Below, one piece after another: positions 1 to 7,540 of a stretch of DNA of 64,000 nucleotides. Every line of letters begins with the position of its first letter. Within the stretch, counting starts at the first letter, position 1. Both the position numbers and the translations under genes were made by a program. The stretch comes from Leptospirales bacterium (GTDB lineage Bacteria; Spirochaetota; Leptospiria; Leptospirales; Leptospiraceae): NCBI GenBank assembly GCA_013297885.1, contig JAAFIR010000023.1:1-64000 (forward strand), read 5' to 3'. The notes under the pieces were generated by a model. That model was not told where the DNA came from and searched no databases. It was given only the letters and a program-made list of their open reading frames with translations.

Positions 1-729
1 ATACGATTCATATAGAGATGCCGCTAATCCGGTTCAACCCCGCGTATGTGGGGAATAGAAAAATATTTTCTCTTGATAATTCTTTACGTTCGGTTCAACC
101 CCGCGTATGTGGGGAATAGAATCTGCAAAAGCAATTGAAGATACAAAAAAACGGTTCAACCCCGCGTATGTGGGGAATAGGACAGAAAAAGAATTAAGAG
201 AAAAATCTTTATCGGTTCAACCCCGCGTATGTGGGGAATAGATGAAAATTTATGTAACTAAAGATACTGAAAGCGGTTCAACCCCGCGTATGTGGGGAAT
301 AGAAAGAAACTACCCATAGCAAACAGATTCCCTACGGTTCAACCCCGCGTATGTGGGGAATAGGAGCCAAGAGCAAAACCAAAATAAAAATATAGCGGTT
401 CAACCCCGCGTATGTGGGGAATAGTATAACCCGTCACAATTTTTCTCGCAATTTTCCGGTTCAACCCCGCGTATGTGGGGAATAGTTTATATTTATTTTT
501 TTTAATTCAAATTCATGCGGTTCAACCCCGCGTATGTGGGGAATAGGTCTACTGGTTCTATACCTAATGAAGTTACTCAGGTTCAACCCCGCGTATGTGG
601 GGAATAGCAACTGGTTCAGTTCTTCCAAATCTCCAAAATCGGTTCAACCCCGCGTATGTGGGGAATAGATTCGTTGTTAATTCTACCAGTCCCAAAATTA
701 CGGTTCAACCCCGCGTATGTGGGGAATAG
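1..729 (-). CRISPR. Type I-E CRISPR array, 12 repeats, continues beyond left edge
   Basis: Twelve 29-bp repeats start at 30, 91, 152, 213, 274, 335, 396, 457, 518, 579, 640 and 701, an exact 61-bp period giving 32-bp spacers. All are identical except the one at 579, whose first base is A instead of C. The plus strand begins CGGTTCAACCCC and ends GTGGGGAATAG. The reverse complement has the I-E layout: a CCCC...GGGG hairpin followed by an 8-nt 3' handle TTGAACCG, like the E. coli handle ATAAACCG. crRNA is therefore read leftward on the minus strand, the same direction as the cas operon, and the leader end is at 729. Uniform repeats suggest an array still maintained. Positions 1-29 are part of another spacer. 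No spacer matches elsewhere in this window by eye. Confidence 0.99.
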
Positions 730-738
730 GCTAAAAGT

Positions 739-768
739 ATGTTAAGTGAAATAGGTCTTTTTTGTCAA
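739..768 (-). promoter_or_regulatory. Leader promoter of the CRISPR array
   Basis: On the minus strand TTGACA (763-768) is followed after 18 bases by TAACAT (739-744). Transcription would start about 10 bases from the first repeat. The flanking leader (730 to about 800) is very AT-rich, as expected for I-E leaders. No obvious IHF site was identified. The boxes are seen directly; their use as the pre-crRNA promoter is inferred. Confidence 0.6.
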
Positions 769-796
769 TTTTTAAACTTTAATTTGGTTGAAATAA

Positions 797-1096
797 TTTT
801 TATCAATTTTTAAAGAATCAACAGTTGACGACTGGAAAAACGAGGCTTTAAGTGATTGTAAAAATACAAAAAATGATTTATATGACAATGTTTCTGAATG
901 TGCAAAGGACACTTTGCAAGAAGATCATCCAGAGTTTTGTTTGTTCGGAAGTAGGTGTATCAATGAAGCGGTTAGAAAATCAATCGACAAAGATTTTAAA
1001 AATTCAGACAAACCAAAATTTGAACAAATTCCTGATGAAGTAATAGAAATTATGATTAAAAATCAAAAAGATGAACAAGAAGAGGATGTATTTTAA
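797..1096 (+). pseudogene. 5'-truncated small gene next to the CRISPR leader
   Basis: An open frame runs from the in-frame stop at 794-796 to TAA at 1094-1096 (about 99 codons) with coding-like, charged and Cys-containing composition (CKN, SECAKD, EFCLFGSRC, CINEAV). It has no ATG or ribosome binding site near its 5' end; a TTG at 914 is the only internal start and would discard about 39 coding-like residues. The frame opens exactly where the CRISPR leader ends, so the gene start may have been lost when the locus formed. I do not recognise the family. The stop overlaps the next ATG (TAATG), so it was once translationally coupled to the 63-aa gene downstream. Confidence 0.45.
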
Positions 1097-1287
1097 TGAA
1101 TAGAAAAGAAATTGATTCGATAATAGACGAATATAAAAATACAGAAATGATTAAGAAAGCAAAGGTTTTAAATGCAGATAACAAAAACTTTACTTTAGTT
1201 ATTTCTACCGGACAAGTCGTTTCCAGTTTTTCTAAGGTTACTGAATTTAGAAAATTTATGGAAGATTTGAATAAAAAAAGTAGTTGA
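1096..1287 (+). CDS. Small hypothetical protein, 63 aa
   Basis: ATG at 1096 overlaps the TAA of the preceding frame by one base, a typical operon junction. The product is charged, with a central beta-rich stretch (FTLVISTGQVVSSFSKV) and a C-terminal helix (FRKFMEDLNKKSS). No signal peptide or known motif is visible. It is the second of a short run of overlapping small genes; its stop TGA overlaps a TTG of the next frame. Function unknown. The neighbourhood is decaying, so it may no longer be expressed. Confidence 0.5.
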   Translation: MNRKEIDSIIDEYKNTEMIKKAKVLNADNKNFTLVISTGQVVSSFSKVTEFRKFMEDLNKKSS

Positions 1288-1358
1288 AAATACTTTCAAG
1301 AAGTAGTAGAGTAGGTGAAGAGGAGAATTGTAGGGAAGAAAAAAAAGGATTAAGTTCT

Positions 1359-1529
1359 ATGTGTGAGGACAAAGAAACAAAAGAAGAAGAAGTTTCTATT
1401 GCTACAAATAAACCTTCGATTGGTCTTGGTCCAGCTCTTAGTCATTTAAGTGAGAAAGAAGCTTATAAAGAATTAGCAAAAAGAAACAAAAAATATTCGA
1501 AAGAAATTAATGAAGGGCGAATTATTTGA
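1359..1529 (+). CDS. Small hypothetical protein with SIGLG motif, 56 aa
   Basis: The frame is open from a TTG at 1284, but the ATG at 1359 has a good AAAGGA ribosome binding site 9 bases upstream and is preferred. The product is strongly charged with Glu/Lys-rich ends and a central motif KPSIGLGPALSHLSEKEA followed by a helical tail. The same S-I-G-L-G core in a similar setting occurs in the minus-strand small protein at 2215-2406, hinting at two diverged members of one family on either side of the decayed block. The stop TGA overlaps the TTG start of the pseudogene that follows. Function unknown. Confidence 0.45.
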   Translation: MCEDKETKEEEVSIATNKPSIGLGPALSHLSEKEAYKELAKRNKKYSKEINEGRII

Positions 1530-1795
1530 AATTAGTTTTGATCGATATTTATTTTTTAGTGAATTTGATAAATGAAAAAATTTCTTTGAAAGATTTTGAA
1601 TACAATGAAGTTTAAGTTTTATTTCCATTTTTTTATGTTGTTTTAAACAATTTACCAATTATAAAAAAAGAAACTCAAATTGATTTAATGGGCAAACAGT
1701 TAAAAGAATCATATAAACTATTTACTCCTGAAATGGAGGAAACTCAAAAAACCTTACACTTTATAAAAATTAAACCAGAAATGAATTGGAGATAA
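1526..1795 (+). pseudogene. Hypothetical gene with one in-frame TAA
   Basis: Starting at TTG 1526, which overlaps the previous stop, the frame reads 29 codons (ending FEYNEV), hits TAA at 1613-1615, then continues in the same frame for 60 codons (VLFPFFYVV, KKETQIDLMGKQL, LFTPEMEETQKTL) to TAA at 1793-1795. The two halves have the same composition and together give a 90-codon gene, so a single nonsense change is the simplest reading. The N-terminus is hydrophobic (LVLIDIYFLVNLI). No family recognised. Confidence 0.5.
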
Positions 1796-1805
1796 AAATG
1801 GGTTT

Positions 1806-2200
1806 TGCCACTTAAAATGAAATATCGGGATTTAGAAATCTTTACAACTAATATAGAAAGTGACTCTATGTATAAAAATGAAAATATAAAAACGATACCT
1901 TTTTTCAAATGAAAGCTACTGAAAAAAAACTAATTAATCAAGATGAAACCGTGCGTGAAATAAAAAGAATTGCACATGAGCATTTTAGAGATTTAGAAAA
2001 ATTTAAGATCTGGGATTTTTTTAAATTTTACAATCTAGTAAAATATATATTAAAGAGAATTGAATATTATCCTTTAACTAATCATTCTTTCATCTAAAAA
2101 AGTTTATGAATTTTATGAGGATCATTTGAAGCAATCATTACTAAAAAAAGCAAATATCCATTTTGGACTTTTTTTTCTTAAATATGTTTATTCAAAATAA
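1806..2200 (+). pseudogene. Multiply frameshifted gene remnant
   Basis: Three consecutive frames read as protein: 1806 to about 1910 (LPLKMKYRDLEIFTTNIES), 1909-2097 (62 codons, MKATEKKLINQDETVRE then a Lys/Phe/Tyr-rich helix), and about 2080-2200 (KKVYEFYEDHLKQSLLKKA). Each ends where the next begins, the pattern of one gene with at least two frameshifts. The 62-codon middle part could be mistaken for a gene but has no ribosome binding site. No family recognised. Confidence 0.4.
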
Positions 2201-2214
2201 AATAATGAGTTATC

Positions 2215-2406
2215 TCAGCACTCATCAGAGTCAATTATAGCTTGATTTATTCTTTCGAAGTCCTCATCTTTCAACCCAAACTTTTCTCTTAGCTCCTGAC
2301 CAATTTTTCCCAAACCAATTGAACCTTCGCTTTCTTTCCTATCTTCTTGTTTTTCTTTTTTGTTATATTTTTTTGTTAAATCACTTTTAACTTTTTTTCT
2401 AGCCAT
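2215..2406 (-). CDS. Small charged protein with SIGLG motif, 63 aa
   Basis: ATG at 2406 is preceded by GAGGG at good spacing. The N-terminal half is very basic (RKKVKSDLTKKYNKKEK), then comes GSIGLGKIGQEL and an acidic C-terminal helix (LKDEDFERINQAIIDSDEC). It lies 14 bases downstream of the pseudogene at 2421-2844 and was probably the last gene of that small operon. Size, charge and position would suit an antitoxin or DNA-binding protein, but that is a guess from context only. Confidence 0.5.
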   Translation of the reverse strand: MARKKVKSDLTKKYNKKEKQEDRKESEGSIGLGKIGQELREKFGLKDEDFERINQAIIDSDEC

Positions 2407-2420
2407 CTTTGCCCTCTAAA

Positions 2421-2844
2421 TTATTTTTTATAAATTAAGCCAAGCTCCATTGCTTTCTCTTTTGGTATTTGCGACATTATATATTTTAAAACAATTGGAA
2501 TATCTTACTTATAATAGTCAGTTATATTAACACAAAAAACTTTTTTGCATTTTCGAATAATCCATTTACGATGATGAATTGCTTTTATTTCAAAAATTTT
2601 TTCAACTTCAGTTCTTTTTCCATCAAGGTCGCATTTTACCAAATACATTTTGAATAAATAATGTCCGGGCTTTTTTCCTTTTCCAATAGAATCTTCAATA
2701 TCCCAATTTACAAAATCATAAATTCTAGATTCATCAGTTACTAATGCCTCACTATGACCTAAAATTTTATCTAAAAATATTGATAGTAGTTTTTTTAGTG
2801 AATCTTATTTGTTCCAGTGAAGCTAATTCTATTTTTGTTTTCAT
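2421..2844 (-). pseudogene. Hypothetical gene with a frameshift and an in-frame TAA
   Basis: Starting at ATG 2844 the frame reads MKTKIELASLEQI, then needs a one-base shift near 2800 to continue as DSLKKLLSIFLDKIL, ILGHSEALVTDESRIYDF and on to ITDYYK, where TAA occurs at 2505-2507. The same frame then continues DIPIVLKYIMSQIPKEK to a second TAA at 2421-2423. Restored length is about 141 residues. The ATG overlaps the TGA of the DUF2283-like fragment upstream, so it belonged to a small operon. The family is unknown to me. DUF2283 genes often sit beside small toxin-like genes, which would fit, but nothing in the sequence proves it. Confidence 0.5.
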
Positions 2845-2978
2845 TCTTGTTTCTTTAAATTTTTTTCATAGTTCATGAAAGTAATTCCAACTAATACTCC
2901 TTTACTGTTGTATCGAAATAGAATCCCTTGATCATTTGGAATTGTTTTCACTGCATTTTGTGGTTTTACAAAACTAAG
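2841..2978 (-). pseudogene. DUF2283-like gene, C-terminal fragment
   Basis: Reading leftward from an in-frame stop at 2979-2981, about 45 codons encode a stretch ending in IPNDQGILFRYNSKGVLVGI and TFMNYEK. The pattern of a short beta strand, then a Gly-turn-Gly and VGI resembles the C-terminal half of DUF2283 proteins (typical core ILDYDKDGKLVGIEIL). The N-terminal half is missing, and the copy of the dispersed repeat at 3031-3223 lies immediately upstream. Its TGA overlaps the next gene's ATG. Confidence 0.45.
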
Positions 2979-3030
2979 TTACAATATTCTGAATATTTTT
3001 TTGATTTGAATAAAAGTTTTTCAATACAAT

Positions 3031-3223
3031 GCGAAAGGGATTGAAGCGTTTCTGAATAGCCTCGGACTTTAGTCTGAGGATTCAGAAGTAGCGTAAAGCC
3101 CGGTTTTTCGAAAATGTTGAATTAAAAATGAAAAATTAAGAATGAGTTTTAATTCATTTAATTTTACATTCTTCATTTTAAATTCAACATTTTTTCTGCG
3201 AAGCAGAAAAGAAAAATTCGCCC
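3031..3223 (+). repeat. Dispersed two-hairpin repeat (Flavo-1-like), copy 1
   Basis: Left anchor GCGAAAGGGATTGAAGCG (3031-3048), a hairpin with CTGAAT/ATTCAG arms, middle anchor AGTAGCGTAAAGCCCGG, a long imperfect inverted repeat (arms near 3112-3150 and 3165-3195, GTTGAATT...AATTCAAC), right anchor TTCGCCC ending at 3223. The right end lies 6 bases beyond the stop codon of cas2. The consensus was built from the copies listed separately. Confidence 0.9.
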
Positions 3224-3229
3224 AAACTT

Positions 3230-3559
3230 TTATTTAAGCTCTTCATCATTTTTGGATTCTTCTTCATTTTTTTTAGACCTAGTTTTTTTTACTGGTCTTG
3301 CGAGTAATTGGATTCCATCAAAATTTAAAACTTCTCTATCGGGATCACCATTTGATAAAATTCCATATCCTTGTTCATTGTTTGTTTTATAAATCATAAT
3401 CGCAGACAAACACCAATCATCTGTTATCTTCTGCCAAAGTTTATCTCTCACTCTTGCATTAATGCTTGCAACAAATACTCCTGACTTCACTTCAATGGCT
3501 AACCGCGACATCTCGCCCTTCTGGGAAAGGGTAGATTTCTCCAGCATAATCACTACCAT
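3230..3559 (-). CDS. cas2: CRISPR-associated endonuclease Cas2 (type I-E)
   Basis: 109 aa. The start MVVIMLEKSTLSQKGEMSRL, then AIEVKSGVFVASINARVRDKLW, then NNEQGYGILSNGD and VLNFDGIQLL follow the Cas2e pattern throughout. The last 20 residues are a Lys/Glu-rich tail. Cas2 forms the structural core of the Cas1-Cas2 spacer integrase. The chosen start agrees with the family N-terminus and places the first 68 bases inside the 3' end of cas1 in another frame, so the two genes are strongly coupled. It is the last gene of the operon, followed within 6 bases by a copy of the dispersed repeat. Confidence 0.97.
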   Translation of the reverse strand: MVVIMLEKSTLSQKGEMSRLAIEVKSGVFVASINARVRDKLWQKITDDWCLSAIMIYKTNNEQGYGILSNGDPDREVLNFDGIQLLARPVKKTRSKKNEEESKNDEELK

Positions 3560-4391
3560 AAATTAACTCCTTCATATCTGGAATTATTTTTTTCATAATT
3601 TTCATTTCTCTAAATTTATCTCTCATTCTAAATCGAACTTCTCTTTCAATTTGGAATGTAGTTTGTTTAACTGTTTCAAATGCAAGTGGTATTGTAAGCT
3701 CTGCTTTATATAAGTCTGCAATATCATATACAAATGAAAGTTGTTTTCCAGTATGCACAAATCCAATCGCAGTTGAAAATCCACAAGCTAAAATTGCTGC
3801 ATGAACAACTCCATACAAACAAGAATTTGCTGATGACAATGCTCTGTTAATTGGATCACCATAATTCCAATCTGTTTGGTTGTAATTTCTACCAGACCAA
3901 ACTACTCCATATTTTTCAGAACACTCAGAATAAATTTTTCTTACTCTGGCTCCTTCCATTCCACGAATTTGTTCTATACTTGCATTTTCTTTTATTTCAT
4001 CTGTAAATCTTTTTTGGTACATTGCTCTTACTACTCTATCTCTTTTTTTTTCATCTGCATACATTTCAATTTGTTGTAGCAAATTTCTAGACGAATAAGT
4101 TCCTGTATATCCAGCAGAATAAAATCGCACACCCATTTCACCAGTCCATGCAAGTAAACATCTACTATCTGAAATTCTTTTGATAGCTTCATGTGTGATA
4201 CTTGTGCCAGGTCCAAGCATTAACAAAACTAATGTCTCTATTGGAATCGGAACATTTTTTTCTATTCCATCTGCTGTAAAATAATGAAACGCAACTGATT
4301 TTTGGTATTGGTCTATTGTTCCTTTTTCAAAATACAAATAAGACCAATTATCTTCAAACTTTGGTAACTCTTGTAAATCACGATTCGGCAT
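3492..4391 (-). CDS. cas1: CRISPR-associated integrase Cas1 (type I-E)
   Basis: 299 aa, normal for Cas1e. The N-terminal beta domain leads to LGPGTSITHEAI (about 59-70). The metal ligands are Glu146 in IRGMEGARVR, His213 in GFVHTGKQL, and Asp223 and Asp226 in VYDIADLYK, each shifted by five from the E. coli residues, so the enzyme looks catalytically intact. It inserts new spacers together with Cas2. Its ATG follows directly on the TAA of the RAYT gene with no base between, and its 3' end overlaps cas2 by 68 bases. Confidence 0.98.
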   Translation of the reverse strand: MPNRDLQELPKFEDNWSYLYFEKGTIDQYQKSVAFHYFTADGIEKNVPIPIETLVLLMLGPGTSITHEAIKRISDSRCLLAWTGEMGVRFYSAGYTGTYSSRNLLQQIEMYADEKKRDRVVRAMYQKRFTDEIKENASIEQIRGMEGARVRKIYSECSEKYGVVWSGRNYNQTDWNYGDPINRALSSANSCLYGVVHAAILACGFSTAIGFVHTGKQLSFVYDIADLYKAELTIPLAFETVKQTTFQIEREVRFRMRDKFREMKIMKKIIPDMKELIYGSDYAGEIYPFPEGRDVAVSH

Positions 4392-4991
4392 TTATGCAAC
4401 CTTTTTTAAAAAATGTCTTCTTGAATTTTCCTGAATATATTTTCTGATAAAATACAAAGATTTTTCATCTTTAATCACTTTATCATAATATCTTGAGACC
4501 CACTCAAACTCTTTCAATCCCTCCTTATGTATAAGAAAAGATGTTTTTGCTTTAAAGTGTCTTATGATTTTTCCAAGATGCATTTCTTTTTTCTGCATAA
4601 GTATCCATGACTTTCTATCAGTATCTGTAAGGACTTGATTAATCAAGTCCTTACGGGATGTGTCCTTAGGGGATGTGTCCATACGGGATGTGTCCATACA
4701 GGATCTGTCCCTGTTGAGATCATTATCTTTTGATTGATATCTCATCTCTAATATGAGATGTATATGATCTGGCATGATGATAAACTCATCCAGCTTTATA
4801 AAAGGGAAAGCTTGTTCAAGAGAAAACAAACATTTAAGAGCAATTTTACCAAATACGGAAAGCTGAACATTTTCAAAAAATAAATTTCCGAAAATGGGAT
4901 ATCTATCCTTTACAATTACTGTTATAAAATAGTAACCATCACTAGAATAATGATAATCTAACAATCTATTATTTTTTCTATGCCCTCCCAT
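4392..4991 (-). CDS. REP-associated tyrosine transposase (RAYT/TnpA-REP, Y1 family) inside the cas operon
   Basis: 199 aa. The N-terminus (HRKNNRLLDYHYSSDGYYFIT) and the HUH metal motif H76-I77-H78 in MPDHIHLILE are typical of Y1 transposases. C-terminal WVSRYYDKVIKDEKSL and FIRKYIQENS match the segment that carries the single catalytic tyrosine (Y168 or Y169 here). RAYTs are single-strand nucleases that process REP hairpins. The gene begins 3 bases after casE ends and stops exactly at the cas1 ATG, on the same strand, so it is a translated member of the operon and not an insertion that broke a gene. Residues about 93-122 are encoded by a tandem repeat plus a perfect palindrome and form a low-complexity loop (MDTSRMDTSPKDTSRKD). 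Family assignment is firm; any CRISPR role is inference. Confidence 0.93.
   Translation of the reverse strand: MGGHRKNNRLLDYHYSSDGYYFITVIVKDRYPIFGNLFFENVQLSVFGKIALKCLFSLEQAFPFIKLDEFIIMPDHIHLILEMRYQSKDNDLNRDRSCMDTSRMDTSPKDTSRKDLINQVLTDTDRKSWILMQKKEMHLGKIIRHFKAKTSFLIHKEGLKEFEWVSRYYDKVIKDEKSLYFIRKYIQENSRRHFLKKVA
4627..4714. repeat. 28-bp perfect palindrome plus four 15-bp tandem units inside the RAYT gene
   Basis: Positions 4627-4654 form a perfect palindrome, arms GTAAGGACTTGATT and its complement. It is followed by four 15-bp units at 4655, 4670, 4685 and 4700 (consensus GGGATGTGTCCATAC) that look derived from the palindrome's right arm. The length is a multiple of three in effect: the reading frame passes through intact. 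The ten outer bases GTAAGGACTT recur in the palindrome of the repeat copy at 28213-28332. Confidence 0.9.
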
Positions 4992-4994
4992 ACT

Positions 4995-5747
4995 TTATGC
5001 TCTTGCTAACATCAACATACCACATCCAAATGCTTTCCCAGATCCAATTCCAGTGGAATATGCTTTTTTAAACAATTCAGTATTTGTTACTCTAAGAATT
5101 CCCTGAAAATGAACTGTATGCAGTTTGATGTTGTGGGTTAGGTTTGGAGTTTTTTTGGAAATATTTTCTTCTTCCCCTTTTGAAAAATGTACGCTTTGGA
5201 TTTTAAAACCAGATTGTTCAGATTTTCGATTGAACCAATCAACTTGCTCATTATCTTTATAAATTCCAACTCGCTTAGATTTAATTTTTTCCCAATCTTC
5301 TTTTTTTAAAGAATTTGAAAGTTGTTCAATTTTATTTTTGATTTCCATTTTATCAGTTAAACCTTCTAGCTCTTTTTTAAAAAAGCTATGATGATCTTTA
5401 ATAGATTTTGTAGGATTTGCAATTAATGAAAATCGAAAAGATACTCTTTCCTCAATGAAGTTTTTAAAATTCAAATTTAAAATTTTTGGTTGCTTTTTTA
5501 AAAACTCTTCGCTGTTAAAAGCATTTTCCCATGAAGGTAAAATATTAGATAAAACTAATATTCTTGGTTTTAATTCTCCTGCTTCTTTAAATTCTTCTTC
5601 AAGCCTAAACAAAAAATCTGGATTAATTTTTTCTGTTTTTAATTTTTCAAAACCCATCCATAGTCTTTGGTGAATTTTATAAGGATTTGAAATCCAATGA
5701 ATTGCTTTTGGATTATTTGTTTCAATTTCTAAATTAGATAAATACAT
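4995..5747 (-). CDS. casE: CRISPR crRNA endoribonuclease Cas6e (CasE)
   Basis: 250 aa. His26 in NPYKIHQRLW is the expected catalytic histidine of Cas6e. The C-terminus GIGSGKAFGCGMLMLARA is the family's glycine-rich RNA-binding loop. The enzyme cuts pre-crRNA at the base of the repeat hairpin, leaving the 8-nt handle, and remains in Cascade. Its ATG abuts the TAA of casD directly, and the RAYT gene starts 3 bases after its stop. Confidence 0.97.
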   Translation of the reverse strand: MYLSNLEIETNNPKAIHWISNPYKIHQRLWMGFEKLKTEKINPDFLFRLEEEFKEAGELKPRILVLSNILPSWENAFNSEEFLKKQPKILNLNFKNFIEERVSFRFSLIANPTKSIKDHHSFFKKELEGLTDKMEIKNKIEQLSNSLKKEDWEKIKSKRVGIYKDNEQVDWFNRKSEQSGFKIQSVHFSKGEEENISKKTPNLTHNIKLHTVHFQGILRVTNTELFKKAYSTGIGSGKAFGCGMLMLARA

Positions 5748-6479
5748 TTATTTTTTCTCCATTTTGTAAAATTCTTTTCTTTCACTAAATTGCCAACGTT
5801 TGCGACTTAACACTTCATCTCGCCTAGTTCTAATTTCACTAAATTGGCTTTCTTCATCTTCCCAAATATATTCTATAGATTTTGAATTTAATTTTTTATT
5901 CTCAAAAAAATATTCTACATTTTGATTATGAAAATTTTCTTTTAATTTTTTTTCATAATCTTGAAACGCTAAAAATAAATTTTTTTCCTTTATCAAATTT
6001 GGAAATAAAGGAGAAGCCATCACAGCTGACTTTCGTCCAAGAAATAAAGAAAAAACAGGTTGATTTAGATTTTTTTGAATATTCTCCAAATCAATGGAAT
6101 CCTTTTTTTTCCAAATACAAACATCATACAAAGAATCCATTCTATAATCTCTGGAAGATAAAATTGTGTTCAATTCAAATTTATCTCTTAGTTCATCTTT
6201 TCTGGTTGAGTGTGTAAATTTACTTTTACCGGGAGTTTGAATTGTGTGATAGTCTCTTAACAAAATTCCTGAACTAAACACTTTCACTCCAAATGACAAT
6301 GAGTTTGTGAGCATTAAATGTTTATCTTCCTCTTCTCTTCTAAATCCCATTGCAGCTGAAATGAGTCCAATTACAGCTGACTTTGAAGGGTAAGAAAAAC
6401 TATTTCGATTTTCACCAACGGCAATCTCACCCCAAGATACGATTGGACCATACAACCGAAAGATTAAATATTCTTTCAT
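5748..6479 (-). CDS. casD: Cascade subunit Cas5e (CasD)
   Basis: 243 aa. The N-terminus MKEYLIFRLYGPIVSWGEIA, then NRNSFSYPSKSAVIGLISAAMG is the characteristic Cas5 RAMP start. Later SSGILLRDYHTIQTP and, near the end, TRRDEVLSRKRWQF are also family-typical. Cas5e caps the 5' handle of the crRNA in Cascade. It starts 2 bases after casC and its stop abuts the casE start. Confidence 0.97.
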   Translation of the reverse strand: MKEYLIFRLYGPIVSWGEIAVGENRNSFSYPSKSAVIGLISAAMGFRREEEDKHLMLTNSLSFGVKVFSSGILLRDYHTIQTPGKSKFTHSTRKDELRDKFELNTILSSRDYRMDSLYDVCIWKKKDSIDLENIQKNLNQPVFSLFLGRKSAVMASPLFPNLIKEKNLFLAFQDYEKKLKENFHNQNVEYFFENKKLNSKSIEYIWEDEESQFSEIRTRRDEVLSRKRWQFSERKEFYKMEKK

Positions 6480-6481
6480 AT

Positions 6482-7540
6482 CTAATCTTCCTGTACAAAT
6501 GTTGAAATTGCACTTAAACTACCTTCACCAGTTAAAACATTAAAAGAAATTTCTGAAGTATTGGTATCACCATAAACTTTAGAAAAATTATTTTTCATTT
6601 TTACAATTTCTTCAATTGATTTTGTCAAAACATCTTTGTCTTCGATTTGCTTTAGAAATGCTGCATGAAGAGATCTTGGTTGTGAGTTTCCTTTTTCTGC
6701 AAGACAATACATTGCTCTAGCACGAGATGCAAAACTATTTTGCTTTCCTGTAGGTGAAACAGTTGTGCAAGCTTCTAGTAAAGCAGATAGAGTTTGTTTG
6801 GTGAGTTCTAAATTATTATTTAAGTTTGATAAAAGTAATTCTCTATCAATACAAATATATAAATAAAATAGCCCAGCTCCAAATTCAGTATCTCCAAGAT
6901 GTCCTGCTCCAGCATCCACATCATTTTTATTCAGATCATCAATTGCCGTAAAAAAATCATCTTCCACTGCAACTTTATGAACTGTAATTGCATGTGCTAC
7001 TTGAATAGATGCTTCTTTATTAAATGCTGGAGAAGATGCCAGCATCCTTCCAAACATGGCTATATCTGCTGAAGTATTTTCCTTTTTAAGTAACTTCAAT
7101 TCTGCTTCAGATGGTGCTTTTTTTTCTAATACAAGTTTAGCGACAAGCGCATCAATTGCATTTTTTTCTTCGATACTGAAATGAGATAATTGCTCAATTT
7201 CTAAATCATTATTTGGTGAATCTTTTTTCTCAGCTTTTAATTTACCAAATACTCCTGCGATGCTTTTTGCCCAATCTCTTGCATCTTTTTCTTTAATACC
7301 TTTTTCAATCAATTGATTGTATATTTGAATCCCCATTTCTTTAGTTCTAGTTCCTATATGTCCTGAAAGTTTTTCTTTGAATGAATCAGAAGTTCTCCAA
7401 GCACGTTTTAAACTTTGAGAAGAAATTCTAAGCCGATTCACCCCTCCTAAGATTGCTGTTTTTGGTCGTCCCAAATCATCTCTGTTTAAGTTGGATGGAG
7501 GGTAAGAAGTTAGTAAGTGTAGTTGAATGAATCTATTCAT
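6482..7540 (-). CDS. casC: Cascade backbone subunit Cas7e (CasC)
   Basis: 352 aa from the ATG at 7540. The frame is open six codons further, but AAGGAG lies 7 bases before this ATG and the family begins at MNRFIQLHLLTSYPPSNLNR. Typical Cas7e segments: NRDDLGRPKTAILGGVNRLR, RISSQSLKRAWR, AHAITVHKVAVEDDFF, and GDTEFGAGLFYLY. Six copies of this protein line the crRNA in Cascade. It overlaps casB by 8 bases. Confidence 0.97.
   Translation of the reverse strand: MNRFIQLHLLTSYPPSNLNRDDLGRPKTAILGGVNRLRISSQSLKRAWRTSDSFKEKLSGHIGTRTKEMGIQIYNQLIEKGIKEKDARDWAKSIAGVFGKLKAEKKDSPNNDLEIEQLSHFSIEEKNAIDALVAKLVLEKKAPSEAELKLLKKENTSADIAMFGRMLASSPAFNKEASIQVAHAITVHKVAVEDDFFTAIDDLNKNDVDAGAGHLGDTEFGAGLFYLYICIDRELLLSNLNNNLELTKQTLSALLEACTTVSPTGKQNSFASRARAMYCLAEKGNSQPRSLHAAFLKQIEDKDVLTKSIEEIVKMKNNFSKVYGDTNTSEISFNVLTGEGSLSAISTFVQED

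Noticed and set aside
59-700. Self-targeting spacers
   Set aside because: I compared the eleven full spacers with the rest of the window by eye and saw no convincing match.
4655-4714. CRISPR-like array inside the RAYT gene
   Set aside because: The four 15-bp units are contiguous without spacers and differ from the CRISPR repeat.
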